Shown here piece after piece: positions 15,430-24,391 of a stretch of DNA of 64,000 bases (position 1 is the first letter of the stretch; the number at the start of each line of letters is the position of its first letter). The notes under the pieces are model-generated. The model made no database searches. It was not told the origin of the DNA and saw only the letters and a program-made list of their open reading frames with translations. The position numbers were made by a program, and so were the translations under genes. The stretch is taken from NCBI RefSeq assembly GCF_004365705.1, contig NZ_SOBN01000001.1, positions 1 through 64,000 on the forward strand. The letters are read 5' to 3'. Source of the DNA: Streptomyces sp. 846.5. Lineage in GTDB: Bacteria; Actinomycetota; Actinomycetes; Streptomycetales; Streptomycetaceae.

Positions 15430-17303
15430 CGTCCTGAGGGAGCAACGATCACTACCGCGGCTGCGTACCGTCCCCAGGCGCGGGAGCCCAGTGCGATACC
15501 GGCGATCAGCCCGACCGTGAACGCGAGTACTACGCTGCCGGGACGTGTCAGGTGTGTGGTTAAGTGCAGATGTGCCGTGAGGCCGCCGGTGTAGCCACCA
15601 GGCAGCCCTCCGGCAACCGCAGCACCAACGCCCAGGAGTACGCCGAAGAGCAGATCGTTGCGCAGGAGGTCCACGGCCCACACCACGCGTGCCTCCTGCC
15701 GGCCCAGGCCGATGAGCACCGTCGTGGTCAACGCGGCGCCGCCGCCGGAACTGAGCGCGGGACCGATCCCGCCGGCAGAGGCGCCGAAGAAGCCGGCAAC
15801 CACGCCGCAGACTGCGATCAGCGGCCACCACAGGACCCCTCGGCGCGTGACGAGTTGCCGCAGTTCCAGCCGCGAGGGCCGCGGCTCGGCCCGCATCCCC
15901 GCCCACGCCCCGAAGCCCGCCCCGAGGACTTCAATCGCAAGTGTGAGCGCTACCCCGGACGGGCCGTCGAACCACTCGGCGGCGAACGCGGCCACCAGGA
16001 GGCCGGCCAGCACGCTGAGTGTGGTGTGCAGGACGTGCACCCGGCGTGGGGGCGCGATCCGCCACACGGTCAACGGCGACAGGTCAGTCCGTGATCCGCC
16101 TGCCGCTCCCTGGTCGCGGAGATGGACGGCCAGGGTCGTCAGCCATCGGTGGACCTGGTCCGCGTCGTAGCGGCGGGTGTTCCCGGTGGCCGCTACGCCC
16201 CACGCGGTGCGGGTCAGGTAGTTGCGCACGTCGACGCCGCGCGGGTGCAGTCGCGTGGCCGAGACCACATACGACGCCTGGAGATCTCTTTCCAGTGCGG
16301 CGCGCGAAGTCGCGGCGGCCAGGGTGTCGGCGCTCAGGACTCCGGCCTGCATTGAGGCGACGGCCAGGTTGAGCAGCCATGGGCTGGACAGGGCCTGGGC
16401 CAGCGGGCTACCGGGGGTTTGCAGGGCCCTGTCGAAGTGGTGGCTGACGTCCTGGGGCGGTCGGGCCGGGGCGAACCGTTGCTCCAGGAACGCGCTGGTC
16501 TCCCTCCTGGGCAACGCTCTGGCCCGAATCACCAGGGTGTTCTGCAGGCAATGCCCCGCGTTGCGTAGGGCCCGATAGTACGAGTCCCGGCAGCTCACCA
16601 CCACAGAGGTCAGCCCCCGGTTGTCGGGCACGCTGTTGAGCTGGGCGATGATGGCTGCCGCACGACTGGTAGCGGAGGCAGGGGAACCGTCCACCTCGTC
16701 GAGGCCGTCGAGGACGGGTATGACGAGCTTGGCGTCGACCAGTTCCTTCGCCTTGGCCGGCACGAGACGGTAGTTCTCCACGAGGCGGTCGGTCAGCCAG
16801 CCGCTCAGCGGCACCTTGCCGTCCCAGCCGCCGATGTTGATCGGCACGGCCACCCGCCCGTTGGCGGCGGCCCGGTGCTGGAGCAACTCCAGTGCGAGCT
16901 CGATGGCCAGGATGGTCTTGCCCGAGCCGGGTTCTCCCACGATCAGCAGCCGCCGAGGAACGGTGTCAAGAAAGACCGTCCCGATGTTCGAGAGCCTCCC
17001 GTGGGTCCATGTCGTCGTCACGTCACCGCATTCCAGCGCTCGTTGCCGACCGAAGGGCACCTCGGCGGGCCCGACTCCCGAGCCCAGGAGGATCATCCGG
17101 CGCTGTTCCCAGCCCTTCTCCACCTTCCGCGCCAGGTCGTCCGCCACATCGGTGGTGCCGGCGGAGGCCAGCAGGGCGGCCACCGAGGCCACTGTGGAAA
17201 CGATCCCGACCAGCAACGTGACGATACTGCTCGAGTCGAAGCGGGACGCCGCGACCGTCACTGCCGCGCAGACGGCCGCGAACAAGACCACCTTGCGCAG
17301 CAC
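15430..17303 (-). pseudogene. NACHT-type STAND NTPase, interrupted by IS copy B
   Basis: GTG start at 17303, 8 nt after GAGGAG. Two N-terminal hydrophobic segments (VVLFAAVCAAVTVAA, SIVTLLVGIVSTVASVAALL) suggest membrane anchoring. The NACHT core follows: Walker A GEPGSGKT at residues about 123-130, Walker B LVIPVLDGLDEV, and a sensor-like VVVSCRDSYY. The C-terminal third has several more hydrophobic segments. The frame enters the IS after VAPSGR. Removing the IS and one GGACG repeat restores 663 residues ending at 13779. Such proteins are signal-activated switches; some act in phage defence or developmental signalling, but the role here is not known. It lies downstream of the FHA/kinase genes. 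Confidence 0.85.
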
Positions 17304-17614
17304 TTGAGCATCTCCTCGTAATCGCACGGATCCCACAATGGCCTACGAACCCATCGACGCGGTGTGCTGGTGACGCTAGTTCAGCAAAGTCTTCGATCGT
17401 GAGCCGAACGCATCGAGTCGATGCGGCTGATGGTCGAAGACGGCACGCTCGTCACAGCGGCTGGTCGGCGGTCGGCATTCGAGCGCGGCGTGCAGCCGAT
17501 CGTGGTCCTGGTACTTCAGCAAGTGCGTGATGACGCTGGTGTTCGCGCTCGCAGGCAGCCAGGCCCGCCGGCGCCCCGTGTCGCTTGCCTCCGGGGCGTG
17601 CGGTGCCGGGCGGA
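17304..17614. other. Gene-free spacer, possible transposase scrap
   Basis: No intact gene. A minus-strand frame reads NTSVITHLLKYQDHDRLHAA, weakly like the H-x-R-x-H-x-A-L end of rve transposases, but it is too short to assign. The spacer separates the NACHT start from the DUF2510-like gene, so the NACHT gene may have its own promoter here. Confidence 0.4.
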
Positions 17615-18214
17615 TCAGCGGTGGGCGGTGAGTTGCTGGTGTCGGTAGCTGCGCACCGCGGTGTAGGTCAGGCCTGCGGCGCAGGTCACTGCGCCGAGGA
17701 AGGACAGCAGCAGGCCGGCGCCGGGTTGCCAGTGCATCTGGACGGTTCCAAATCCGGTGTCGGTGGGCACCCCGGCCCAGCCGGCGATGGCCAGCAGTGC
17801 GTATCCGCAGGCCCCCACGGCTGCGGGCAGAGCCCCGAACAGGGCCGCCAGCAGGCGCGGTCCGGGTGCCAGGCTGGTCAGTGCAGCGAGGACCAGCCAC
17901 AGGCCCAGCAGGACGGCCAGGGCCCGGACACCCGAGTTGACCTGGTAGGTGACCATCCACTGGTCCTGCTGCTCGATCCAGGGCAGGGCGGAGCCGATCA
18001 GGACCGTGGTACCGGCGGCCACAGCCAGCCACGAGCCCGCAACCGAGCTGGGCCAGTTCACCACCTGCGCGGTGGCGGGCCGTCCGTCCTCGACGACCAG
18101 GTGCCACCCGGCCGGGGCAGCGGGCCAGGTGGGGTCCGGGGACCAGCCGGGGTCCGGCAGCCAGCCCGAGGGCGCCGCGGGCCAACCGGGTGCGGGGTTG
18201 AATCGCCTCATCAC
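17615..18214 (-). CDS. DUF2510-like tetraspan membrane protein
   Basis: 199 residues from ATG 18214. The N-terminus has short Trp/Pro repeats (GWPAAPSGWLPDPGWSPDPT), as in DUF2510 proteins. Four hydrophobic segments follow: GSWLAVAAGTTVLIGSAL, ALAVLLGLWLVLAAL, LLAALFGALPAAVGACGYAL and GLLLSFLGAVTCAAGLTYTA. No enzymatic motif is visible. The protein may sense or tether partners at the membrane through its proline-rich cytosolic head (inference). It lies 160 nt downstream of the receptor kinase gene on the same strand, so co-expression is likely. Intact. Confidence 0.75.
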   Translation of the reverse strand: MMRRFNPAPGWPAAPSGWLPDPGWSPDPTWPAAPAGWHLVVEDGRPATAQVVNWPSSVAGSWLAVAAGTTVLIGSALPWIEQQDQWMVTYQVNSGVRALAVLLGLWLVLAALTSLAPGPRLLAALFGALPAAVGACGYALLAIAGWAGVPTDTGFGTVQMHWQPGAGLLLSFLGAVTCAAGLTYTAVRSYRHQQLTAHR

Positions 18215-18376
18215 AGACTCCTGTTCAGTGGGTGCAGCGGCCCCAGGGCCGTGGCCCGCTTGCCTGCGGCGGGCCGGTATTTAAGGAGCGTGACAGCGGT
18301 ACGGGCATCGCTGGGGGCAGGCCTGCCCGGGGTGACCTGGCAGCGGCAGATGCCAGGGTCACGACTGCGGTCGCGG

Positions 18377-20155
18377 TCAGTAGAAGCGCCAGCCTTCTTC
18401 GGCTGCACCGTTGCAGGACCACATCTGCAGCGGGGTGCCGTTGGCGGTGGAGGGGCCGTAGACGTCCAGGCACATGCCGCCGTAACCGACCAGGTTGCCG
18501 TTGCTGCGCAGAGTCCAGTTCTGTGCGGACACCCCTGCACAGTCGTCGAGTTCGACCGGGGTCTGGTCAGTGGAGGCCGGCCCGCGTACGGCCAGGCACT
18601 TGCCGCCGAAGCCGGTGACGTGGCCGTCGCTGGTCAAAGTCCAGCGCTCCTCAGGGACGTTGATGCAGTCCCACAGCTGGATCGCGGTCCCGTTCGCGGT
18701 CGAGGGACCACGCACATCCATGCAGGTGCTGGAGTACAGGCTCTGCAACTGCTTCCCGGCAGCGGCCGGGGCGGCCTTCGGGGCCGCGGCAGCGGTCGTG
18801 GCCGCGGCTGCGCCGCCCGTCGAGCCGGGCACGGTGGTGGCCGCGCGGGTGGCGGCGGGTGCCCCTGTCGTCGGCCCGGCCGATTGCCCGGCCGGGGCAC
18901 CGGTGGCGACACTGGCCGGGGCGCCGGTGCCGGTGCCGGACCCGGTGGCGGACGGGCCGGCGGCCGTGTCCAGACCCGATGGGGAGCCGGTGGCGGTGGG
19001 GCGCAGCGACACGGTGCCGCCCGAGGTCACCGGGGCGGCGGTGGCCACCGGTGGGGAGGTGCCGGTGGGCGGGGCAGCGATGACCGTACGCGGGCCCTGC
19101 AGCACGATCGCCGTCGCCCCCGCCGCCACGAACGCCAGCACGCCGGCACCGGTCACAAGCGCCCGTCTGCGCCGCCGCGCCCGCCCCGGGGCAGGCACCG
19201 CCGGATGGGACGGGGACCCGAGCAGGACCGGGACCTGGGCCAGATCGCGGTGGCCGTTGGAGCTGGTCGGCGCGCTGTGGAAAGCGCTGGTGCCCGGCAC
19301 CGGTGGCGGTTCCCCCGCAGGGGCCTGCGCCGCATCGGGGCTGGTCGCGGTAGCCGTGATCGGCCCGGCGTACTGGCTGCTGGCCACCGCCGCATCACCG
19401 GTGGCCTGGCGCAGCTGCGTCAAGAACACGGCGGCGTCGGCCGGGCGGTCGGCCGGCAGGGTGGACGAGGCCCGGGTCAGCAGCAGCTCCAGCGGCGCGT
19501 TCAGGTGTCGGTCCAGGACCTCGAACAAGGTGACCGCGGCGCTGTACACGTCGCTGCGGTGGTCGGGTTGCTGACCTCGCCCCAGCTCGGGAGCCAGATA
19601 GCCGGCGGTTCCGGCGGGAGCGTTCAGGGTGTGGCGGCCCAGCGGCTGGGCGATGCCCAGGTCGCACAGCATGGCACGACCCTGGCGCAGCAGTACGTTG
19701 CTGGGTTTGACATCGCGGTGCACGTGGCCCTGGCGGTGGATCTCGGCCAGTCCGCTGAGGATGTCGTCGGCCAGGGCCAGCGCCTGGTCGCCGGACAGTC
19801 CCTGGGGGCGGCGCAGGCGCGCCTCCAGGGACTGCTCGCACAGTTCGGTGGCGATCCAGGCCGGGCCTGCCCCGGGGGCGTCGGCCCACAGGAAACCAAC
19901 GATGTTGGGGTGTCCGGACAGGCGGCGGTGCAGGGCGCACTCGCGCAGGAACCGCTGCCGCTCTTCCGGGTCCAGGGGCCGGCGCCAGACTTTGAGGGCG
20001 ACCTCGTCGTCGAAGGTGGTGTTGCGGGCCCGGTAGACCTCGGCGCTCGATCCGTACCCGACGATACCCAGCTGGACGAAGCCGTCCAGATACGGCAACT
20101 CCCCCGGCTGCCCGGCGGTGGCGGAGGAAGGCGTGCCGTCAGATGGAGGGGTCAT
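18377..20155 (-). CDS. Receptor-type Ser/Thr protein kinase with external ricin-B lectin domain
   Basis: 592 residues. Kinase domain, residues about 27-255: glycine loop GIVGYGSSAEVY, VALK lysine 55, HRDVKPSN (catalytic Asp 148), CDLG in place of DFG (165-167) and APE (188-190). A basic stop-transfer stretch (GRARRRRR) precedes one membrane helix (331-351). An Ala/Thr/Pro-rich linker reaches about residue 460, then a ricin-type beta-trefoil follows with QLWDC, PVELDDC and QMWSC strands. The topology predicts an intracellular kinase driven by an outer glycan-binding sensor. The 5' end overlaps the FHA gene stop by 17 nt, so phospho-signalling from kinase to FHA protein is likely (inference). 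The DLG variant keeps the metal-binding Asp, so activity is expected. Confidence 0.9.
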   Translation of the reverse strand: MTPPSDGTPSSATAGQPGELPYLDGFVQLGIVGYGSSAEVYRARNTTFDDEVALKVWRRPLDPEERQRFLRECALHRRLSGHPNIVGFLWADAPGAGPAWIATELCEQSLEARLRRPQGLSGDQALALADDILSGLAEIHRQGHVHRDVKPSNVLLRQGRAMLCDLGIAQPLGRHTLNAPAGTAGYLAPELGRGQQPDHRSDVYSAAVTLFEVLDRHLNAPLELLLTRASSTLPADRPADAAVFLTQLRQATGDAAVASSQYAGPITATATSPDAAQAPAGEPPPVPGTSAFHSAPTSSNGHRDLAQVPVLLGSPSHPAVPAPGRARRRRRALVTGAGVLAFVAAGATAIVLQGPRTVIAAPPTGTSPPVATAAPVTSGGTVSLRPTATGSPSGLDTAAGPSATGSGTGTGAPASVATGAPAGQSAGPTTGAPAATRAATTVPGSTGGAAAATTAAAAPKAAPAAAGKQLQSLYSSTCMDVRGPSTANGTAIQLWDCINVPEERWTLTSDGHVTGFGGKCLAVRGPASTDQTPVELDDCAGVSAQNWTLRSNGNLVGYGGMCLDVYGPSTANGTPLQMWSCNGAAEEGWRFY

Positions 20156-21044
20156 GGCCGGCCTTCCTGAGGGGCAGGCATGCCGCGACGTCGGCTGCGG
20201 TCACCCTGAAGTGCGAGACCAGCAACTGCGCGACCTCGTAGTAGTCCGGCAACGCGAGCGCCTTGCGCCGATTAGCCTCCAACACCTGTGCTCCGTCGGC
20301 CGGTTCGGCCCCCGCATCGCGGCCGGTGTCGGTGCCGAAGGCCCACACGCCGCGGTGCAGCTGTGGGTCACGCGGCAGGCCCAACTGCTCCTGCTCGCGC
20401 AGCATGCGCTGCACCACGCGCTGGCGCAGTTCAGGCGACGCATCGGTGTAGTGCAGACACAACCGGCCCACCAGGCCACGCACCCGGCGCAGGCTGGGTT
20501 CGCCGATCCTGGCCATGACTTCGCGGTAGGACGCCGGAAGGTAGCCGCCGGCCAGCAGCGGCTCGCACAAAGCCGCCGCCACCGGTTTCAGATCCGCCGG
20601 CACCTCGGGCACCCTCGGCGCGGTCGCGGTGCCCAGACCGTAGCTGAACACCTCCCCGGGAGACAGATCGGTGAGCTGACGCACCAGCAGTTCGCAGCCG
20701 TCCGGACCCGTCACCGTACACAGCGGCTGCGGGATGCTGCGCGCCTCACCACGCGCGTGCTCGTCCCGGCGCCGACGCAGCGGCTGCTCCGGGGGCATGC
20801 CCGGCAGCGTCAGCTGCAGCTCGTGAGTGGTGGACAGGTTGCGCAGCCACAGCTCCCCGTCCATCCGCCAGATCCTGCCGGCCACCCGGGACAGGTCACG
20901 GCCGTTGATGCCCGACCACACCACGATGTCGCACACCGTGTCGTCGCGGCCGAACAACCGCGACACCCCCTCGCGGGCGAAGTCGAACACTACGTCCGGC
21001 TCCCCCGTGTAAGTCACCGTCAACAACGGTTCACGCACACCCAT
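20139..21044 (-). CDS. FHA-domain phosphothreonine-binding protein
   Basis: 301 residues from ATG 21044 with a G-rich ribosome site. The N-terminal about 90 residues fit a forkhead-associated domain: REGVSRLFGRDDTVCDIVVW, RVAGRIWRMDGELWLRNLST, THELQLTL, though the canonical GR-S-H pattern is only partly kept (GRDD, SRVAGRI, NLST). The rest is helical (LVGRLCLHYTDASPELRQRV) with no recognised domain. FHA domains bind phosphothreonine peptides. Its stop lies inside the start of the kinase gene (17-nt overlap), so the two are one operon and probably one signalling pair. Longer upstream starts exist but lack a ribosome site. Confidence 0.78.
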   Translation of the reverse strand: MGVREPLLTVTYTGEPDVVFDFAREGVSRLFGRDDTVCDIVVWSGINGRDLSRVAGRIWRMDGELWLRNLSTTHELQLTLPGMPPEQPLRRRRDEHARGEARSIPQPLCTVTGPDGCELLVRQLTDLSPGEVFSYGLGTATAPRVPEVPADLKPVAAALCEPLLAGGYLPASYREVMARIGEPSLRRVRGLVGRLCLHYTDASPELRQRVVQRMLREQEQLGLPRDPQLHRGVWAFGTDTGRDAGAEPADGAQVLEANRRKALALPDYYEVAQLLVSHFRVTAADVAACLPLRKAGHDPSI

Positions 21045-21418
21045 GGAAGACCCCCCTTCCTCACCCCCACACCCCTGAACAGGGCCTGAGAATAAGGAAG
21101 TTTGACACAGCAGCACCTGCCCAGAGGGCACTTTCCCGCACAGTTCCCCCGAACCGGTGACAACCAGCATGATCAGCACCAAACCCCCGCCGCTGGGCGC
21201 GTCCCGCAACCGCCACCAGGTGCCGCGTGACCGCAAGCCAGCCCCTGGAATGGGCCTGACCCGGGGTCCAGCAGACGTCAGCCACCGCTTGCGGTATCGA
21301 GTCAAGAACACCCGCTGCGACCAGCGCTAAACCTGGGGGCAGGGGCGGGGCGGGGGCAGGGCTGCCCGTGCGTCGCGTCGGCCTGCGGATGCACAGTCGT
21401 AGCCGACGCCAGGCAAGC
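21045..21418. other. Divergent intergenic region between FHA operon and secreted repeat protein
   Basis: About 370 nt with no gene. It must hold the promoters of the minus-strand FHA-kinase operon and of the plus-strand secreted protein. No clear operator palindrome was found by eye. It is less G+C-rich at 21080-21110 (AATAAGGAAGTTTGACACA). Confidence 0.45.
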
Positions 21419-22684
21419 ATGTGGGATCAGGGAAGCAGGTACGGACATGGGAATCATGGGGCGCAGGGGAAACGGGTGGGTGCGGTGCTCACCGCCGCGG
21501 GTCTGGGGCTGGCGGCGGTGGGGGCGGCAGCACCTGCCGCCTCTGCGGACGCGGCGATCACGGCGCCGCCGGTGGGCATGGTCGCTGCTCCGCACGGGAC
21601 CGGCTACGTGGTGGCGGCGCGGGACGGGGGTACGTTCGCGTTCGGCAGTGCGGGGTTCTACGGCTCCATGGGCGGCAAGCCCCTGGGCGCCCCGGTGGTG
21701 GGGATCGCCGGGGCCCCGGGGGGCAAGGGCTACTGGGAGGTGGCCTCCGACGGCGGCATCTTCGCCTTCGGCAGCGCCGGATTCTACGGCTCCATGGCCG
21801 GCAAGCCCCTGAACAAGCCCGTCGTGTCCATCGCCGCCACCCCCGACGGCAAGGGCTACTGGGAAGTCGCCTCCGACGGCGGCATCTTCGCCTTCGGCGA
21901 CGCCGGATTCTACGGCTCCATGGCCGGCAAGCCCCTGAACAAGCCCGTCGTGTCCATCGCCGCCACCCCCGACGGCAAGGGCTACTGGGAAGTCGCCTCC
22001 GACGGCGGCATCTTCGCCTTCGGCGACGCCGGATTCTACGGCTCCATGGCCGGCAAGCCCCTGAACAAGCCCGTCGTGTCCATCGCCGCCACCCCCGACG
22101 GCAAGGGCTACTGGCTGCTGGGCGCGGACGGGGGCGTGTTCGCGTTCGGCAACGTCCTGTATTACGGCCGCGTGGTCTACTCCACCCCCACCAGCGGACC
22201 CGTTGCGGTGCCCTCGGGCAACGCCGCCGCCCTGGCCCGCCAGCTGCTGGCCAATCCCCGCGTGGCCAAGACCGGCCGCCTGGTGCTCGCCGACCTGCAG
22301 GACACCGCGGCCGGCCGGGCCGGCACCAGCGGCAAGCCGGTCAGCGCGACTGTCCTGCGTCTGCTCGTCACCTTGGCGCAGAGCCACAGCTTCACCATCT
22401 CGGCCCTGGAAAGCGGCGGTAGCGGCCACACCACCGGCAGCCTGCACTACAGCGGTGACGCCGTCGACCTGTCCACGCTGGACGGCCACAGCCTCACCGG
22501 ACGCGACAGCGGCTCGCGGACGGTCATCAGCCTGGTGGCGCCGCTGATGCCCAGCGGCTCCGGCTTCGGCCAGTCCAACTGCTACGCCGCCAAGGCGGCC
22601 CACGTCGCCCTGCCCGCGGGCGTGGGCGAGTTCACCGACACCTGCAACCACCTGCACATCCAGGTCACCCGCAACAGCGCCTGA
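21419..22684 (+). CDS. Secreted 42-residue-repeat protein with M15-peptidase-like domain
   Basis: 421 residues from ATG 21419. A hydrophobic signal (VGAVLTAAGLGLAAVGAAAP) ends at AASADA. Five repeats of 42 residues follow, each with GKGYWEVASDGGIFAFG and FYGSMAGKPL motifs; they probably build a propeller or solenoid. The C-terminal about 170 residues contain HTTGSLHYSGDAVDL and NHLHIQV, the spacing of zinc ligands in M15/VanY-type peptidoglycan peptidases. It may cut or bind cell wall. It is divergent from the FHA/receptor-kinase operon. The start is uncertain: ATG 21447 has a better ribosome site and an MGIMGRRG start but lies in another frame, so a small frameshift near 21470 is possible. 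Confidence 0.75.
   Translation: MWDQGSRYGHGNHGAQGKRVGAVLTAAGLGLAAVGAAAPAASADAAITAPPVGMVAAPHGTGYVVAARDGGTFAFGSAGFYGSMGGKPLGAPVVGIAGAPGGKGYWEVASDGGIFAFGSAGFYGSMAGKPLNKPVVSIAATPDGKGYWEVASDGGIFAFGDAGFYGSMAGKPLNKPVVSIAATPDGKGYWEVASDGGIFAFGDAGFYGSMAGKPLNKPVVSIAATPDGKGYWLLGADGGVFAFGNVLYYGRVVYSTPTSGPVAVPSGNAAALARQLLANPRVAKTGRLVLADLQDTAAGRAGTSGKPVSATVLRLLVTLAQSHSFTISALESGGSGHTTGSLHYSGDAVDLSTLDGHSLTGRDSGSRTVISLVAPLMPSGSGFGQSNCYAAKAAHVALPAGVGEFTDTCNHLHIQVTRNSA
21599..22228 (+). repeat. Five tandem 126-bp coding repeats
   Basis: Units begin at 21599, 21725, 21851, 21977 and 22103. The central units are almost identical at the DNA level, while the first and last are diverged. The unit is a multiple of three, so copy-number change keeps the reading frame. 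Long ORFs on the other strand here are shadows of the repeat. Confidence 0.9.
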
Positions 22685-22720
22685 CCTGCACCGCCCCACG
22701 CACCACCGCGCTGCCGGGCA

Positions 22721-22755
22721 GGGGCCGGTTCCCGTCGTCGAGGGGGACCGGCCCC
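22721..22755 (+). terminator. Hairpin after the secreted repeat protein
   Basis: GGGGCCGGTTCCC pairs with GGGGGACCGGCCCC across an 8-nt loop, about 37 nt after the stop at 22684. Strong GC stem without a T run, usual for Streptomyces terminators. Confidence 0.6.
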
Positions 22756-22926
22756 CGCCGTGTGTACAACTGTGCGATCCAAGGCTCTGCGCCGCTGAGA
22801 ACACCCCCGGTGTGCCCCCGGCGCCACCGGGGCCCGGCAGCCTGCAGACCGTCAGGTCCAGGCGACCGGACGACCGGCCCGACGGCGCGGGCCACCGCGC
22901 GCCATCGGGTGGGGCGGTTCACAGAA

Positions 22927-23003
22927 GCTTCGCCAACTTCGAACGTGCTGGTCGGAGGGGCTGGCGTGGCCCGTCCCGGGCGTGCTCGGGCTGGTCGAGG
23001 GCG
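22927..23003 (+). repeat. Left 77-bp terminal inverted repeat
   Basis: Begins GCTTCGCCAACTTCGAACGT and ends GGCTGGTCGAGGGCG. It contains the near-palindrome GCCCGTCCCGGGC. Perfect match to the reverse complement of 24486-24562. Confidence 0.92.
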
Positions 23004-23038
23004 TGAATCTGGCGTCTTGATCATCCGTCAGTGTGCCG

Positions 23039-23875
23039 TCAGCGGCTGAGTTCGAGGTTGGTCAGGACGAGCAGGGCGCGCAGGAGGGCGGTGGCGCGAG
23101 CGGGGTCGGTGCGGAGCTTGGTCAGGATCCGCCATGCCTTCAGGTGCGCGAAGGCATGTTCGACGGGGGCGCGCCCGGCGGCCAGGATCCGGTTGGCCTG
23201 CTTCTGTCCGCGGGTGAGCTTGCGGTGGCGGGTGGCCTTGTAGCCGGTGACGATGACCTGGTCATCGGGGTTCTCGGGCTTGTCCACGCCGAGGAAGCCG
23301 AGGTCGGCCAGGGCGCCGAGGCCGGCCGCCTTCAGGTGTTCGACGATCTTGTCGCGGCGGGCGGCGGTGGCGTCGTGGGTGCGTCCCGGGCGGGCGGCGG
23401 AGATCCAGACCAGGCGGCCCCTCTCGTCGGTCAGGGCGAGAAAGTGCAGGCCGTGGCGGTGGTGCTTGCCGGAGTAGTTCGGGCGGTTCGCCTTCCCGGT
23501 ACGGCGCTGGGTCGGGATCAGGGTGCCGTCGATCAGCACCACCTCCCCGCCCCGCGCGGCTATCTTGCGAAGCGCCCGGTCCAGCCGCGGGGCCTTCGCG
23601 GCGAGCAGGTCGACCATCTCGTCGCGCCAGCGCCGCAAGGTCGACTCCGGGACGTCGTTGCCGCCGGCCAGGTCCAGCAGACGCTGGTCGTGCCGCAGCA
23701 TCGCCAGCACCAGCACCGCTATCCGGCCCGCGGGCTGCGACCGGAACGGGGAGCGGATCGCCTTCAGACGGGAGCGCAGCAGGTCGGCGAGGTAGACGAG
23801 GGTGCTCGTGGACAGGTCCAGGCGGCACTGGTAGACAAGGGAGACGCCCTCGGCGGGCGTGTTGGTGTTCGTCAC
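23039..23875 (-). CDS. IS5-family DDE transposase
   Basis: 278 residues from GTG 23875. An N-terminal helical DNA-binding part (LRSRLKAIRSPFRSQPAGRI, then DVPESTLRRWRDEMVDLL) precedes the catalytic domain: Asp in VVLIDGTLIPTQR, Asp in ALADLGFLGVD and Glu in RAPVEHAFAHLKAWRIL. This is the DDE_Tnp_4/IS5-type order. No internal stop. It is followed, in its own upstream direction, by the accessory gene at 23936-24391, separated by 60 nt. Confidence 0.88.
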   Translation of the reverse strand: MTNTNTPAEGVSLVYQCRLDLSTSTLVYLADLLRSRLKAIRSPFRSQPAGRIAVLVLAMLRHDQRLLDLAGGNDVPESTLRRWRDEMVDLLAAKAPRLDRALRKIAARGGEVVLIDGTLIPTQRRTGKANRPNYSGKHHRHGLHFLALTDERGRLVWISAARPGRTHDATAARRDKIVEHLKAAGLGALADLGFLGVDKPENPDDQVIVTGYKATRHRKLTRGQKQANRILAAGRAPVEHAFAHLKAWRILTKLRTDPARATALLRALLVLTNLELSR

Positions 23876-23935
23876 ACAACCCCAACTGCCGCCGGGGGCA
23901 CCTGGGTTACGCCCCCGTGTTCGCGGCGCCGCAGG

Positions 23936-24391
23936 TCACAGACGCGCCACGAACTTGCCGTCGGGTAGCTTGCGCAGCCAGCCCCGCCCGGCAAGCTTGG
24001 ACAGCTTGCCGCGCAGCGGCTCCAGCTTGCCCCGCACCGCCACCTCCAGCCCGAGCTCCTCACCGACCTGCTTGACCGCCACCGGCCCGCCCGCACCCCG
24101 CACGATCGCCAGGATCCGCTGGTAGTCCGGCGGCAGCGCGTCCACCTCCACGCCGGGCCCGCGCTGCGGGACCAGCAGCACCGCACGGCCCGCGACCTGT
24201 GCCGACGGCATCGATGCTGCCGCCTGCTCCGCCGCGAGCTGCTCGGCCATCCGCTTCCAGACCCGCTCCGCGACGGCGAGTTCCTCCCGCTCGGCCCGCA
24301 CCTGCTCCAGCTGCTTGACCAGCTGGTCTTCCAGCTCGTCCAGCTCCGCGCGTCGCGCCGCGACCCGCTCCGCGATCTCGGACTCCGTCAT
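23936..24391 (-). CDS. IS-borne coiled-coil protein with winged-helix-like end
   Basis: 151 residues from ATG 24391. The first about 75 residues are a charged coiled coil (ARRAELDELEDQLVKQLEQV, then AEREELAVAERVWKRMAEQL). The C-terminal part reads LPPDYQRILAIVRGAGGPVA and LSKLAGRGWLRKLPDGKFVA, the pattern of a small winged helix. It lies inside the 77-bp inverted repeats, upstream of the transposase gene and on the same strand, so it is probably transcribed first. It may bind the element ends or regulate transposition (inference). It is not a standard part of IS5-group elements. Confidence 0.75.
   Translation of the reverse strand: MTESEIAERVAARRAELDELEDQLVKQLEQVRAEREELAVAERVWKRMAEQLAAEQAAASMPSAQVAGRAVLLVPQRGPGVEVDALPPDYQRILAIVRGAGGPVAVKQVGEELGLEVAVRGKLEPLRGKLSKLAGRGWLRKLPDGKFVARL

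Noticed and set aside
17585..20170. 861-codon plus-strand open frame over the kinase and membrane-protein genes
   Set aside because: It is antisense to the kinase and membrane-protein genes, rich in G/R/Q without domains, a typical high-GC shadow frame.
21599..22228. Regularly spaced repeats as a CRISPR-like array
   Set aside because: Units are contiguous coding repeats with no spacers.
21302..22804. 500-codon minus-strand frame with repeated GLAGHGAVESGVAEGEDAAV
   Set aside because: The repeats are the reverse reading of the 126-bp units in the secreted protein; no signal or start supports it.
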